Numbered from the stretch's first letter, positions 1 to 6,647 are shown. The stretch: 11,652 nt of DNA from Sphingomonadaceae bacterium (GCA_016462305.1 JAEMTM010000026.1:2855-14506); one strand, 5' to 3'. Numbers and translations: made by a program. Notes: generated from the sequence alone by a model not told the origin.

Positions 1-153
1 AAGTTGCTTAATCCATTGGGCTGCGGATTTACGAGGTAAACCCGGTTGCCAGTTGACGTCAGTTAATAGTTCTTTGCGCAACCCGGTCTGTGATGGGTTG
101 TTCAAGTCTATTTTTCTTACCCTGCAAGCCCGCTGGCGGCGGCTTTATGCCCA

Positions 154-330
154 TTAGTCGAGTATCAACGCCAGCAAAATGTAAATCAAAACCGGCGAAC
201 CAAAGCCGACAACCGTTGCAACGGCGAAAATCAAGCGAATGATCATGGCATCCATGCCAGTCCAGTTTGCCAGGCCAGCGCAAACGCCAAGAATTTTCTT
301 GTTGGCTTTATCAAGTGTTAAACGTGTCAT
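154..330 (-). CDS. PspC-domain small membrane protein
   Basis: A 58-residue protein that is essentially one PspC domain. The N-terminal half is basic and polar (TRLTLDKANKKILGVCAGLA, residues 2-21), with the family's GVCAGLA core at 15-21. A hydrophobic segment follows, about residues 33-56, ending LLALILD. Stand-alone PspC proteins are inner-membrane proteins. In enterobacteria PspC senses envelope stress and signals through PspA/PspB, but no pspA or pspB is visible here, so the role in this organism is unknown. I chose the ATG at 328-330 because AGGGAG lies 7 nt before it; a TTG seven codons further upstream has no comparable ribosome-binding site. The gene lies 35 nt downstream of a 39-codon gene on the same strand and is probably co-transcribed with it. 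Family assignment is firm; function is not. Confidence 0.88.
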   Translation of the reverse strand: MTRLTLDKANKKILGVCAGLANWTGMDAMIIRLIFAVATVVGFGSPVLIYILLALILD

Positions 331-365
331 TAAATTGCTCCCTAATTCCAAAACGCGGGTTTATA

Positions 366-485
366 TCATGCGATCAATGCGGCGGCGGGCGCAACTGCCG
401 GTGCCACGCTGATGCCGATGGTGATGAATGCGCAGATAACTGCTGCGAAAGCCGATAGAATTTGTGTGCGTGCATATTGTGTCAT
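366..485 (-). CDS. Small hydrophobic protein upstream of pspC-like gene
   Basis: A 39-codon open frame from ATG (483-485) to TGA (366-368). It is preceded by a strong ribosome-binding site, AAAGGAAATCAAC before the ATG. The product starts MTQYARTQIL and has one charged residue (Arg6). Residues 9-28 are a continuous hydrophobic stretch with a GIS motif, and the tail is rich in Ala, Pro and Val and ends AALIA. This looks like a single-span membrane peptide; an uncleaved signal-peptide-like sequence is also possible. It lies 35 nt upstream of the PspC gene on the same strand, so the two probably form an operon. I do not recognise a named family. Support for its being real comes from the ribosome-binding site, the coherent membrane-like composition and the spacing. 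Confidence 0.62.
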   Translation of the reverse strand: MTQYARTQILSAFAAVICAFITIGISVAPAVAPAAALIA

Positions 486-711
486 GTTGATTTCCTTTAG
501 TATGTCCCGGACCATTCCGGCTATGCGAACCACATTGCACGGCCTATGCCAAAATGAATATATATATTAAAATCAGTATTTTCGTTCATTTTCAGGACAG
601 CCACAATATTGGAATATATTCACATATTGGGAAATAATGCTAATATTTGGTAATGGAACATTACCAATAGCCGCTTGACCAAAAGCGGCCATACTATAGC
701 AGACGCATGAT
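486..711. promoter_or_regulatory. AT-rich divergent intergenic region (small membrane protein / recF)
   Basis: This region separates the minus-strand small-protein/PspC pair from recF. Bases 553-660 are strikingly AT-rich compared with the flanking genes. A candidate recF promoter is TTGGAA (609-614), an 18-nt spacer, then AATAAT (633-638), followed by a strong dyad at 647-667. The motif ATATTGG occurs at 606-612 and 624-630, with a variant ATATTTGG at 643-650, giving starts 18-19 nt apart. On the minus strand a possible weak promoter has TTTAAT in the AT-rich part. CCGGA/TCCGG (507-511/516-520) is a small inverted repeat in the probable leader of the minus-strand operon. No coding frame stands out. 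The boxes are seen; their use as promoters is inferred. Confidence 0.5.
647..667. promoter_or_regulatory. 9-bp perfect inverted repeat before recF
   Basis: The arms TTGGTAATG (647-655) and CATTACCAA (659-667) are exact reverse complements separated by GAA. The element starts about 9 nt after the candidate recF -10 box (633-638), so it covers the likely start of transcription. That position suits either a repressor operator or a 5' stem-loop in the recF mRNA. A second, weaker inverted repeat, GCCGCTT/AAGCGGC (670-676/683-689), follows directly. The symmetry is seen; the function is inferred. Confidence 0.5.
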
Positions 712-1770
712 ATGACGCTGTCGCGACTAACCCTGAATGATTTTCGAAATCATGCTGCGCTGGACATCCGGCCAGAGGCGCAGTTTATTGCACTTCACGG
801 GTCAAACGGCGCCGGTAAGACCAATATCTTGGAGGCAGTGTCGCTGTTGGTGCCAGGCCGAGGTCTTCGCCGGGCGGCCATGTCTGACATATTGCGCAAA
901 GAGGGCAGCGGCGGCTTTACCATCGTTGCCCATGCTGGCGGCAATGTGATTGGCACTGGCGTCAGCGCAGAGCAGCCTGAACGGCGCAAGGTGCGGGTGA
1001 ACGAAAGCAATGCCGCGATAAACAGCCTCGCCGAATGGCTGTCGGTTATCTGGCTAACCCCGGCGATGGACCGCTTGTTTGCGGATGGCGCAGCCGCGCG
1101 ACGGCGGTTTCTGGATCGCTTGGTATTGGCGGTAAATCCAGGCCACGCACGGCACAGCAGCCGATATGAAAAGGCCATGCAACAACGCAACCGGCTTTTG
1201 GCGGGCGGTGTTGCCGCCGACCCTTTATGGTTAGATGCGCTTGAGGGGCAGATGGCGGAGAGCGGAAATTATATTCAGGCGGCCCGAGCCTGGGTTATTG
1301 AGGCGTTGAGTGCGCAATTGCTGACGACAATGTCCGGACCATTTGCCACGCCGCAAATCAAATTGGTCGATAAGGTTGCAACCGCAGATGGCGATCTTGC
1401 GTCTGCATGGCGCAAGGGACGTAACCGTGATGCTGCTGCTGGGCGCACTTTGCTTGGCCCGCATCGTACCGATCTCGAAATATTGCACAGCGCCTCAGGG
1501 CGGGTCGCTGAGCAATGTTCTACAGGAGAGCAGAAGGCATTGCTGCTTTCCCTCATCCTCGCGCATGCGGCGCTTGTAACGGCGCAACGCGATGCCCCGC
1601 CAATCTTGCTGTTGGATGAGGTCGCGGCGCATCTCGATCCGTCAAGACGCGCTGCGTTATTTGGGTTGTTGGCAGATACCGGGGCGCAAGTCTGGATGAC
1701 CGGAACTGAACCCGAATTGTTTAAGGATATTGGGCTGTCCGCCCAGTTGTTGCCAATCGGCCAGATTTAG
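712..1770 (+). CDS. recF: DNA replication/repair protein RecF
   Basis: RecF is a cytoplasmic SMC-like ATPase. With RecO and RecR it loads RecA at single-strand gaps and helps restart stalled replication. The 352-residue product has the full set of motifs: Walker A GSNGAGKT (30-37), the RecF segment GPHRTDLEI (249-257), the ABC-type signature STGEQKALL (270-278), Walker B ILLLDE (298-303) and a D-loop ending HLDPSRR (307-313). The N-terminus (LTLNDFRNH) is typical of the family, which supports the ATG at 712, although the ribosome-binding site is weak. The length is normal. It is not next to dnaA, dnaN or gyrB in this window, unlike the classical dnaA-dnaN-recF order. Its neighbours are the divergent membrane cassette and the convergent clpA. 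Confidence 0.96.
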   Translation: MTLSRLTLNDFRNHAALDIRPEAQFIALHGSNGAGKTNILEAVSLLVPGRGLRRAAMSDILRKEGSGGFTIVAHAGGNVIGTGVSAEQPERRKVRVNESNAAINSLAEWLSVIWLTPAMDRLFADGAAARRRFLDRLVLAVNPGHARHSSRYEKAMQQRNRLLAGGVAADPLWLDALEGQMAESGNYIQAARAWVIEALSAQLLTTMSGPFATPQIKLVDKVATADGDLASAWRKGRNRDAAAGRTLLGPHRTDLEILHSASGRVAEQCSTGEQKALLLSLILAHAALVTAQRDAPPILLLDEVAAHLDPSRRAALFGLLADTGAQVWMTGTEPELFKDIGLSAQLLPIGQI

Positions 1771-1798
1771 AACGCTCCCCTGATTAAAGGGGAGCGTT
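1771..1798. terminator. Shared hairpin between convergent recF and clpA
   Basis: A perfect 10-bp stem, AACGCTCCCC (1771-1780) and GGGGAGCGTT (1789-1798), closes an 8-nt loop. It starts on the base after the recF stop and ends 3 nt before the clpA stop, so it can act for both converging transcripts. Neither side has a clear T-run, so it may be an inefficient intrinsic terminator or a 3'-end stabilising stem. Confidence 0.75.
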
Positions 1799-1801
1799 CA
1801 T

Positions 1802-4144
1802 TTAGCGGGCTTTGCTGGACTTTTTAACAGCACTCTTCTTTGGCGGCTTGGGCTTGGCAGACTTAGGGGGCGCAGGCGTCACTTCAAATGTGGGCTGGTC
1901 GCCCTTGATACGCACAGCAACTTCGCCGCCATGAATGAGTTTGCCAAACAACAATTCTTCGGCAAGCGGCTGTTTGATCTTTTCCTGGATAAGACGACCC
2001 ATCGGGCGCGCGCCGTATAGTCTGTCATAACCACGCTCGGTCAACCAGGCCCGTGCTTCATCATCAAGTTTGATGTGCACATTTTGGTCGGCAAGCTGTA
2101 GCTCCAATTGCAGTATGAACTTGTCGACGACGCGCGCGACGACTTCGGTCGGCAGATAACTGAATGGCACCGTCGCATCGAGGCGATTGCGGAATTCCGG
2201 CGCAAACATCTTCTTCACGGCTTCATCGCCGGCATCTTCTTTACTGATATTGTTGCCAAATCCGATGCCTTCTTTCGCCATATCGCTGGCGCCCGCGTTG
2301 GTTGTCATGATCAAAATGACATTACGGAAGTCGACAGTCTTGCCGTGATGGTCGGTCAGGCGGCCATTGTCCATGACTTGCAACAGGATGTTGAACAGGT
2401 CCGGATGCGCCTTTTCGATTTCGTCGAGTAACAATACGCTGTGCGGGTTTTGATCGACGGCATCGGTCAAAAGTCCGCCCTGGTCAAAGCCGACATAGCC
2501 GGGAGGCGCACCAATCAGACGGCTGACGCTGTGGCGTTCCATATATTCCGACATGTCAAACCGCTTGAGCGGAATGCCAAGGATAGACGCCAATTGCCGC
2601 GCGACTTCGGTTTTACCGACGCCGGTCGGGCCACTGAACAAATAGCTGCCGATTGGCTTTTCGGTATCGCGCAGGCCGGCACGGCTGAGCTTGATGGCGC
2701 TCGCCAACACTTCAATCGCCTTGTCTTGCCCGAACACCACGCGCTTGAGATCTGCCTCAAGCGTGCCAAGCGCAGTCTTGTCATCGGTCGAAACCTGCTT
2801 TGGCGGGATGCGGGCAATGGTGGCGATAACTGCTTCGATTTCGCGGGCTGTGATCAGTTTGCGGCGTTTTGACGGGGCAACAAGCATCTGCATGGCACCA
2901 ACTTCGTCAATGACGTCGATGGCCTTGTCTGGCTGCTTACGGTCATTGATGTAGCGTGAGGACAACTCCACTGCGGCCTTGATGGCATCGGGGGTGTATT
3001 TAACTTTGTGATGCTCTTCAAATGCGCTGCGCAAGCCCGCAAGGATTTTGATCGTGTCCTCAATGCTTGGTTCGTTGACGTCAATCTTCTGGAACCGGCG
3101 CAGCAATGCGCGGTCCTTTTCGAAATGGTTGCGGAATTCCTTGTAAGTGGTCGAACCGATGCAGCGGATGGTCCCGCCTGACAACGCCGGTTTTAGCAAG
3201 TTTGACGCGTCCATCGCCCCGCCGCTGGTTGCGCCCGCGCCGATGACCGTGTGAATTTCGTCGATGAACAGGATCGCGTCCGGCAGTTTCTCCAACTCGG
3301 ACACGACCGCCTTTAACCGCTCTTCAAAGTCACCGCGATACCGCGTTCCAGCCAGCAACGCGCCCATGTCGAGCGAATAGATCACTGCTGGTAACAAAAC
3401 CTCAGGCACCTGATTTTCCACGATGCGTCGGGCAAGGCCTTCGGCAATCGCGGTCTTTCCAACGCCCGGCTCGCCCACATAAAGGGGGTTGTTTTTAGAC
3501 CGGCGGCATAAAATTTGGACGGTACGGTCAACTTCGGCTGTTCGCCCGATCAGGGGATCAATGCGGCCCTGCTTCGCTTTTTCATTCAGATTGACGGTGA
3601 ACTGATCCAGCGCACCTTCTTTCTTGTCCTTTTTCGCCTTTGCGTCATCTGGCTCTTCGTTTTTCAGCTCAGCGTCGGCTCCTGACCGAGGTTCGGATAG
3701 CTTGCCGTCCTTGCCGATGCCGTGACTGATATAAGATACGGCATCGAGCCTGCTCATATCCTGCTGTTGCAAAAAGTATACGGCATAGCTCTCGCGTTCC
3801 GAAAATAACGCGACCAGCACATTTGCGCCAGTTACGACGTCCTTGCCGGAACTTTGGACATGCAGAATCGCGCGTTGAACGACGCGCTGGAAACCACTTG
3901 TCGGCGATGGGTCAACCTTGCCCTCCACGCGCAGGCTTTCCAGCTCTGTATCCAAATAGGTAATGATGATGTCCGAAAGTTCGCCGAGATCGACACCGCA
4001 AGCCTGCATGACTTTCGCGGCGTCCGCATCTTCGATGAGCGCCAGCAGGAGATGCTCTAGCGTAGCGTATTCATGCGCGCGGTCGCCAGCATGCTTCAAT
4101 GCGTTATGAAGTGTGGTTTCCAGCGACTCTGCAAATGATGGCAT
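1802..4144 (-). CDS. clpA: ATP-dependent Clp protease ATP-binding subunit ClpA
   Basis: ClpA is the hexameric AAA+ unfoldase that feeds substrates, including N-degron proteins delivered by ClpS, into the ClpP peptidase in the cytoplasm. The product has 780 residues, slightly longer than the roughly 760 usual for the family. Its domains run in order: Clp N-domain (about 1-143); a charged linker (about 144-178); AAA-1 with Walker A GEPGVGKT (224-231), Walker B ILFIDE (291-296) and pore-loop region GTRYRGDFE (266-274); AAA-2 with Walker A GPTGVGKT (505-512), Walker B LLLDE (571-575) and pore motif GYVG (549-552); an IGF tripeptide (627-629) at the ClpP-docking loop; and sensor-2 GARP (711-714). 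The last 20 residues are an unusual lysine-rich tail with 8 Lys. The ATG at 4144 has AGGGAG 8 nt upstream. A ClpS gene, often found just upstream, is absent here. Confidence 0.97.
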   Translation of the reverse strand: MPSFAESLETTLHNALKHAGDRAHEYATLEHLLLALIEDADAAKVMQACGVDLGELSDIIITYLDTELESLRVEGKVDPSPTSGFQRVVQRAILHVQSSGKDVVTGANVLVALFSERESYAVYFLQQQDMSRLDAVSYISHGIGKDGKLSEPRSGADAELKNEEPDDAKAKKDKKEGALDQFTVNLNEKAKQGRIDPLIGRTAEVDRTVQILCRRSKNNPLYVGEPGVGKTAIAEGLARRIVENQVPEVLLPAVIYSLDMGALLAGTRYRGDFEERLKAVVSELEKLPDAILFIDEIHTVIGAGATSGGAMDASNLLKPALSGGTIRCIGSTTYKEFRNHFEKDRALLRRFQKIDVNEPSIEDTIKILAGLRSAFEEHHKVKYTPDAIKAAVELSSRYINDRKQPDKAIDVIDEVGAMQMLVAPSKRRKLITAREIEAVIATIARIPPKQVSTDDKTALGTLEADLKRVVFGQDKAIEVLASAIKLSRAGLRDTEKPIGSYLFSGPTGVGKTEVARQLASILGIPLKRFDMSEYMERHSVSRLIGAPPGYVGFDQGGLLTDAVDQNPHSVLLLDEIEKAHPDLFNILLQVMDNGRLTDHHGKTVDFRNVILIMTTNAGASDMAKEGIGFGNNISKEDAGDEAVKKMFAPEFRNRLDATVPFSYLPTEVVARVVDKFILQLELQLADQNVHIKLDDEARAWLTERGYDRLYGARPMGRLIQEKIKQPLAEELLFGKLIHGGEVAVRIKGDQPTFEVTPAPPKSAKPKPPKKSAVKKSSKAR

Positions 4145-4187
4145 AATTCCGTCTCCCTAAAATGAGTCGCTGCGCAGTCTACACACT

Positions 4188-4216
4188 ATATCGGCGCGGC
4201 CTTCGGTGCTTTCAAG
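4188..4216 (-). promoter_or_regulatory. Putative RpoH (heat-shock) promoter of clpA
   Basis: Read on the minus strand, CTTGAA (4211-4216) is followed by a 17-nt spacer and CGATAT (4188-4193). This is close to the alphaproteobacterial RpoH pattern of CTTG, about 17-18 nt, then CYTAT-type sequence. A transcript would start near 4180, giving a leader of about 36 nt that includes the AGGGAG ribosome-binding site of clpA. An overlapping TTGAAA/TATAGT pair has a 19-nt spacer, so sigma-70 use is less likely but possible. The boxes are seen; heat-shock control is inferred and fits ClpA's role in protein quality control. Confidence 0.55.
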
Positions 4217-4247
4217 CATGATAAGAGAGATAACGGCTTGGGTTCCC

Positions 4248-4267
4248 GCTTTCTTAGGGTCAGGACC
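4248..4267. repeat. Direct repeat copy 1 (GCTTKCYTAGGGTCAGGACC)
   Basis: This copy matches 4514-4533 at 18 of 20 positions, with the last 13 bases (TAGGGTCAGGACC) identical. The end of the motif, GGTC-AG-GACC, is itself a short palindrome. This copy lies 8 nt beyond the DUF1192 stop, between that gene and clpA. The sequence outside the 20 bases is not similar between copies. Confidence 0.7.
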
Positions 4268-4275
4268 GCTACGAG

Positions 4276-4473
4276 TCACTTCTTGAACAACGCGTCGGCA
4301 ACGCTTCTGTGCTTGCTTGCAAACGTAATTTTGGCTTCGCAGCGGGTGATTTCGGCCTTTAGCGCAGCGATCCGCAACTCAAGTTCCGCGACAGATAGGG
4401 CGTCAATATCCTGCTTGATAAGAATGGCCACAGGATCGTCGCGCCGGCGTGGTAGATTTTCGTCAATATCCAT
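4276..4473 (-). CDS. DUF1192 family protein
   Basis: A 65-residue acidic-then-basic protein of the DUF1192 family, which is widespread in Alphaproteobacteria and has no established function. The family pattern is visible: an N-terminal MDIDENLPRR, a central LSVAELELRIAALKAEI (26-42) with heptad-like leucines suited to a short coiled coil, and the conserved end ADALFKK (59-65). The gene is divergent from the quinone oxidoreductase and lies upstream of clpA on the same strand, 131 nt away. The start ATG (4471-4473) has no ribosome-binding site. A -10-like box ends only 7 nt before it, so the mRNA may begin at or beside the start codon. A 20-bp imperfect direct repeat flanks the gene on both sides. 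Confidence 0.8.
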   Translation of the reverse strand: MDIDENLPRRRDDPVAILIKQDIDALSVAELELRIAALKAEITRCEAKITFASKHRSVADALFKK

Positions 4474-4480
4474 AACGCAT

Positions 4481-4507
4481 ATTTTACCGATGGGCGGTTG
4501 CTGTCAA
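4481..4507 (-). promoter_or_regulatory. Promoter of the DUF1192 gene, probably leaderless
   Basis: On the minus strand a perfect -35 box TTGACA (4502-4507) is followed by a 15-nt spacer and TAAAAT (4481-4486), a 5/6 match to TATAAT. Only 7 nt separate the -10 box from the ATG at 4473, so transcription would start at or next to the start codon. The stretch before the ATG has no Shine-Dalgarno sequence, which agrees with a leaderless message. The short spacer lowers confidence. Confidence 0.55.
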
Positions 4508-4513
4508 TATGAA

Positions 4514-4533
4514 GCTTGCCTAGGGTCAGGACC
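4514..4533. repeat. Direct repeat copy 2 (GCTTKCYTAGGGTCAGGACC)
   Basis: Second copy of the 20-base repeat, 266 bp from copy 1 and in the same orientation. It falls in the divergent intergenic region, 22 nt before the quinone oxidoreductase start and just outside the -35 box of the DUF1192 promoter. It could contribute to regulation of either gene or be a trace of a past insertion or duplication. Confidence 0.7.
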
Positions 4534-4555
4534 ATTCAAAAGGGATAACGCAGTA

Positions 4556-5554
4556 ATGGTTGATTTACCGGATTTAATGACCGTAATCGAAATTTCGACG
4601 CCGGGCGGGCCCGAAGTGCTTGTCGCGTCGCGCCGGCCGCTGCCCGTTCCGGGTGCGGGTGAGGTGCTGTTGAAAGTCGCTTATGCGGGCGTCAACCGGC
4701 CTGACGTTATCCAGCGCAAGGGGCTTTATCCCGCCCCTCCGGGCGCGAGTGATCTGCCCGGGCTTGAAGTATCGGGAATAATCGTCGCCGTGGGTGATGA
4801 TGTCGACCCGACTAATGTCGGTGCCCCTTACTGCGCCTTAGTATCTGGCGGTGGGTATGCCGAATATTGCCTTGCACGGATGGAACTGTGCTTGCCGGTT
4901 CCAGCGGGCATGGAGATGGTCGAAGCGGCTGCTTTGCCTGAAACATTGTTCACCGTGTGGCATAATGTGTTTGAGCGGGGCTATGCTTCGCCTGGCGAGA
5001 CTGTGCTTATTCACGGTGGGACCAGCGGAATTGGCACCATGGCGATCAAGCTGGGCAAGCTTTTCGGCCTGACTGTGATTGTGACCTGCGGTTCTGACGA
5101 CAAATGCGCAGCAGCCCAAAAAATCGGCGCGGATCACGCCATCAACTATAACAGTTCCGACTTTGTCGAACGGGTGAAGGCGCTCACAAGTGGCGAGGGC
5201 GTTCATTTGGTGCTTGATATGGTCGCAGGGAATTACGTGGCGCGAAACCTGCAGTGCTTGCGTGAAGATGGGCGGCATGTCACCATCGCGGTGCAAGGTG
5301 GGATGACAGCCGAAATCAACATGGCTTTTGTCATGTCACGCCGCCTGACGCTGACAGGGTCAACGCTGCGTCCTCGAACCCCCATTTTTAAGGCGATGCT
5401 TGCCCAGGAAATATCTGCAACCGTTTGGCCACTGGTCTGTGATGGGGCGTTGCGTCCGGAAATAGACAAGGTTTTTCCTTTGGCCGAAGCCGCCGATGCG
5501 CATGCCTATATGGAATCTGGCGCGCATGTCGGGAAGATCATGTTGGCGGTTTAG
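4556..5554 (+). CDS. NAD(P)H quinone oxidoreductase, PIG3 family
   Basis: A 332-residue zinc-free member of the medium-chain dehydrogenase/reductase superfamily, closest to the PIG3/TP53I3 type of NAD(P)H:quinone oxidoreductase. These enzymes reduce quinones in the cytoplasm using NADPH. The N-terminal GroES-like domain carries the signature VNRPDVIQRKGLYPAPPGAS (46-65). The Rossmann domain has HGGTSGIGT (153-161) for the nucleotide, followed by GADHAINY (191-198). No zinc-ligand set is present. The frame stays open about 318 nt further upstream, but that stretch is antisense to the DUF1192 gene. The ATG at 4556, giving MVDLPDLMTVIEI, matches the family N-terminus; ATG 4577 is an alternative. 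An AAGGG element lies about 11 nt before 4556, a rather long spacing. The gene ends 6 nt from the convergent hydrolase. The natural substrate is unknown. Confidence 0.9.
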   Translation: MVDLPDLMTVIEISTPGGPEVLVASRRPLPVPGAGEVLLKVAYAGVNRPDVIQRKGLYPAPPGASDLPGLEVSGIIVAVGDDVDPTNVGAPYCALVSGGGYAEYCLARMELCLPVPAGMEMVEAAALPETLFTVWHNVFERGYASPGETVLIHGGTSGIGTMAIKLGKLFGLTVIVTCGSDDKCAAAQKIGADHAINYNSSDFVERVKALTSGEGVHLVLDMVAGNYVARNLQCLREDGRHVTIAVQGGMTAEINMAFVMSRRLTLTGSTLRPRTPIFKAMLAQEISATVWPLVCDGALRPEIDKVFPLAEAADAHAYMESGAHVGKIMLAV

Positions 5555-5560
5555 CCGGAT

Positions 5561-6532
5561 TTATGATTTTGGCGTTTTCGCCGCCACGCCATCCAGCCAG
5601 ATTTTGACATCATTGGCGCTTTTTTCAGGGATTTCCTCCATCGGGATGTGGCCGACATTGGGGTAAATGACCAGCTTCGCCTGCGGCATGGCTTCGGCAA
5701 ACCATTTGGCCGAGCTGACGGGGATTAAATTATCTTGCGCGCCCCATAAGATCAAAACGGGCACCTTTATCGCCGAGAGCCGTTCTTTTGTGTCAGATGT
5801 CATGTTCTTGGGACTTGAAAAACGCTGCATGGTTGCCGCGCGGTTGCCGGGATAGCGGTTTAATTCCCAGTATCGATCAATGAGCTTGTCGTCGATTTTG
5901 GATTGAACGCTCATCGATGTTTTAATGCTGGATTCAAAAATGCTGCGGGGGGCAATGAAGCGTGCGGCTTCTTTTATCACCGGCATACGCATCAATCGGA
6001 ACCCAAGCGGTAATTCGCCAGATTTTGCATCTGGCTGTCCACTGGCGTCAACCAACAAGACAGCTTCGACCTTCTCCGGATGCTCCAATGCATATAACCA
6101 CGACACGCCGCCGCCCATCGAATTGCCGCCGATCACTGCCTTATCAACATTCAGCTTGGCCAATAAACGGTCAACGACGTTCACATAAGATGCATTGTCG
6201 TAGACGCCTGCTGGGTTATCTCCAGTCAGGCCATGTCCAGGAAGATCAAGCGAAATGATACGATAGTTTTTGCCCAAAATCGCAACCCATTGCTCCCATG
6301 TATGCAGAGATGCGTTTGAGCCGTGAATAAGAACGAGCGGTTGTCCGTCCGGCTTTCCTTCGTCGCGATAATGCACGCGCAGACCAGGCTCCAATTCGGC
6401 AAAGCGCGAAGCGGAGTTACTATATTTGCGCTCCATCTGGGCGGCCTGCGTATCAGGCGCATAGCCCCAGAAAAACAGCGCAGCCAGGGCGGCAAGCAAC
6501 AAAATGACGAGCCATTTGATCAAACGTAGCAT
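5561..6532 (-). CDS. Membrane-anchored alpha/beta hydrolase
   Basis: A 323-residue alpha/beta-hydrolase-fold protein. An N-terminal hydrophobic helix (about 4-23, after MLRLIKW) looks like a signal anchor or uncleaved signal peptide, placing the catalytic domain at or beyond the inner membrane. The catalytic triad is readable: nucleophile Ser138 in GGNSMGGG (135-142), Asp267 in GAQDNLIP (264-271) and His295 in NVGHIP (292-297). The oxyanion-hole HGS is at 70-72, and DLPGHGLTG (96-104) is also typical. The family includes esterases, lipases and C-C bond hydrolases such as the MhpC type; the substrate cannot be told from sequence. I start at ATG 6532, which has GGGGGAAG just before it, and not at the codon ten residues upstream, because this places the helix at the N-terminus. 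There is no close operon partner; it converges on the quinone oxidoreductase. Confidence 0.9.
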   Translation of the reverse strand: MLRLIKWLVILLLAALAALFFWGYAPDTQAAQMERKYSNSASRFAELEPGLRVHYRDEGKPDGQPLVLIHGSNASLHTWEQWVAILGKNYRIISLDLPGHGLTGDNPAGVYDNASYVNVVDRLLAKLNVDKAVIGGNSMGGGVSWLYALEHPEKVEAVLLVDASGQPDAKSGELPLGFRLMRMPVIKEAARFIAPRSIFESSIKTSMSVQSKIDDKLIDRYWELNRYPGNRAATMQRFSSPKNMTSDTKERLSAIKVPVLILWGAQDNLIPVSSAKWFAEAMPQAKLVIYPNVGHIPMEEIPEKSANDVKIWLDGVAAKTPKS

Positions 6533-6602
6533 GTCTTCCCCCAATGAATACGCGGAATGCACGGGCGGTGCGGCGCGTGCAAGTCCAAACGCGCATTGTC
6601 GC

Positions 6603-6617
6603 TTGCCGATATGGCAA
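6603..6617. promoter_or_regulatory. Inverted repeat TTGCC-GATAT-GGCAA upstream of trcR
   Basis: The arms TTGCC (6603-6607) and GGCAA (6613-6617) are perfect reverse complements around GATAT, which is itself part of the symmetric core. The element lies in the divergent region between the hydrolase and trcR, 74 nt before trcR, and overlaps a weak plus-strand -35-like box (TTGCCG). It may be an operator. The function is speculative. Confidence 0.3.
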
Positions 6618-6647
6618 ACTTCGCCTAATGCTGGCGCACGACATTCA

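Noticed and set aside
131..152. Possible terminator hairpin AAGCC...GGCTT after the PspC gene.
   Set aside because: Only 5 clean pairs and no T-run in the direction of transcription.
2..157. Plus-strand frame open from the left edge to TAG at 155-157, with another short frame ending at 39 (KLLNPLGCGFTR).
   Set aside because: No start codon is visible, there is no recognisable motif, and codon use is not convincing. The NPLG string recalls VirB8-type proteins but is too short to support a call.
675..700. TTGACC with TATAGC as the recF promoter.
   Set aside because: The spacer is only 14 nt; the pair at 609-638 is better.
2108..2872. Plus-strand frames of 107 and 143 codons opposite clpA.
   Set aside because: They lie wholly antisense to a well-conserved gene, with no motifs of their own.
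4238..4555. Upstream extension of the quinone oxidoreductase frame.
   Set aside because: It is antisense to the DUF1192 gene, and the family N-terminus fits the ATG at 4556.
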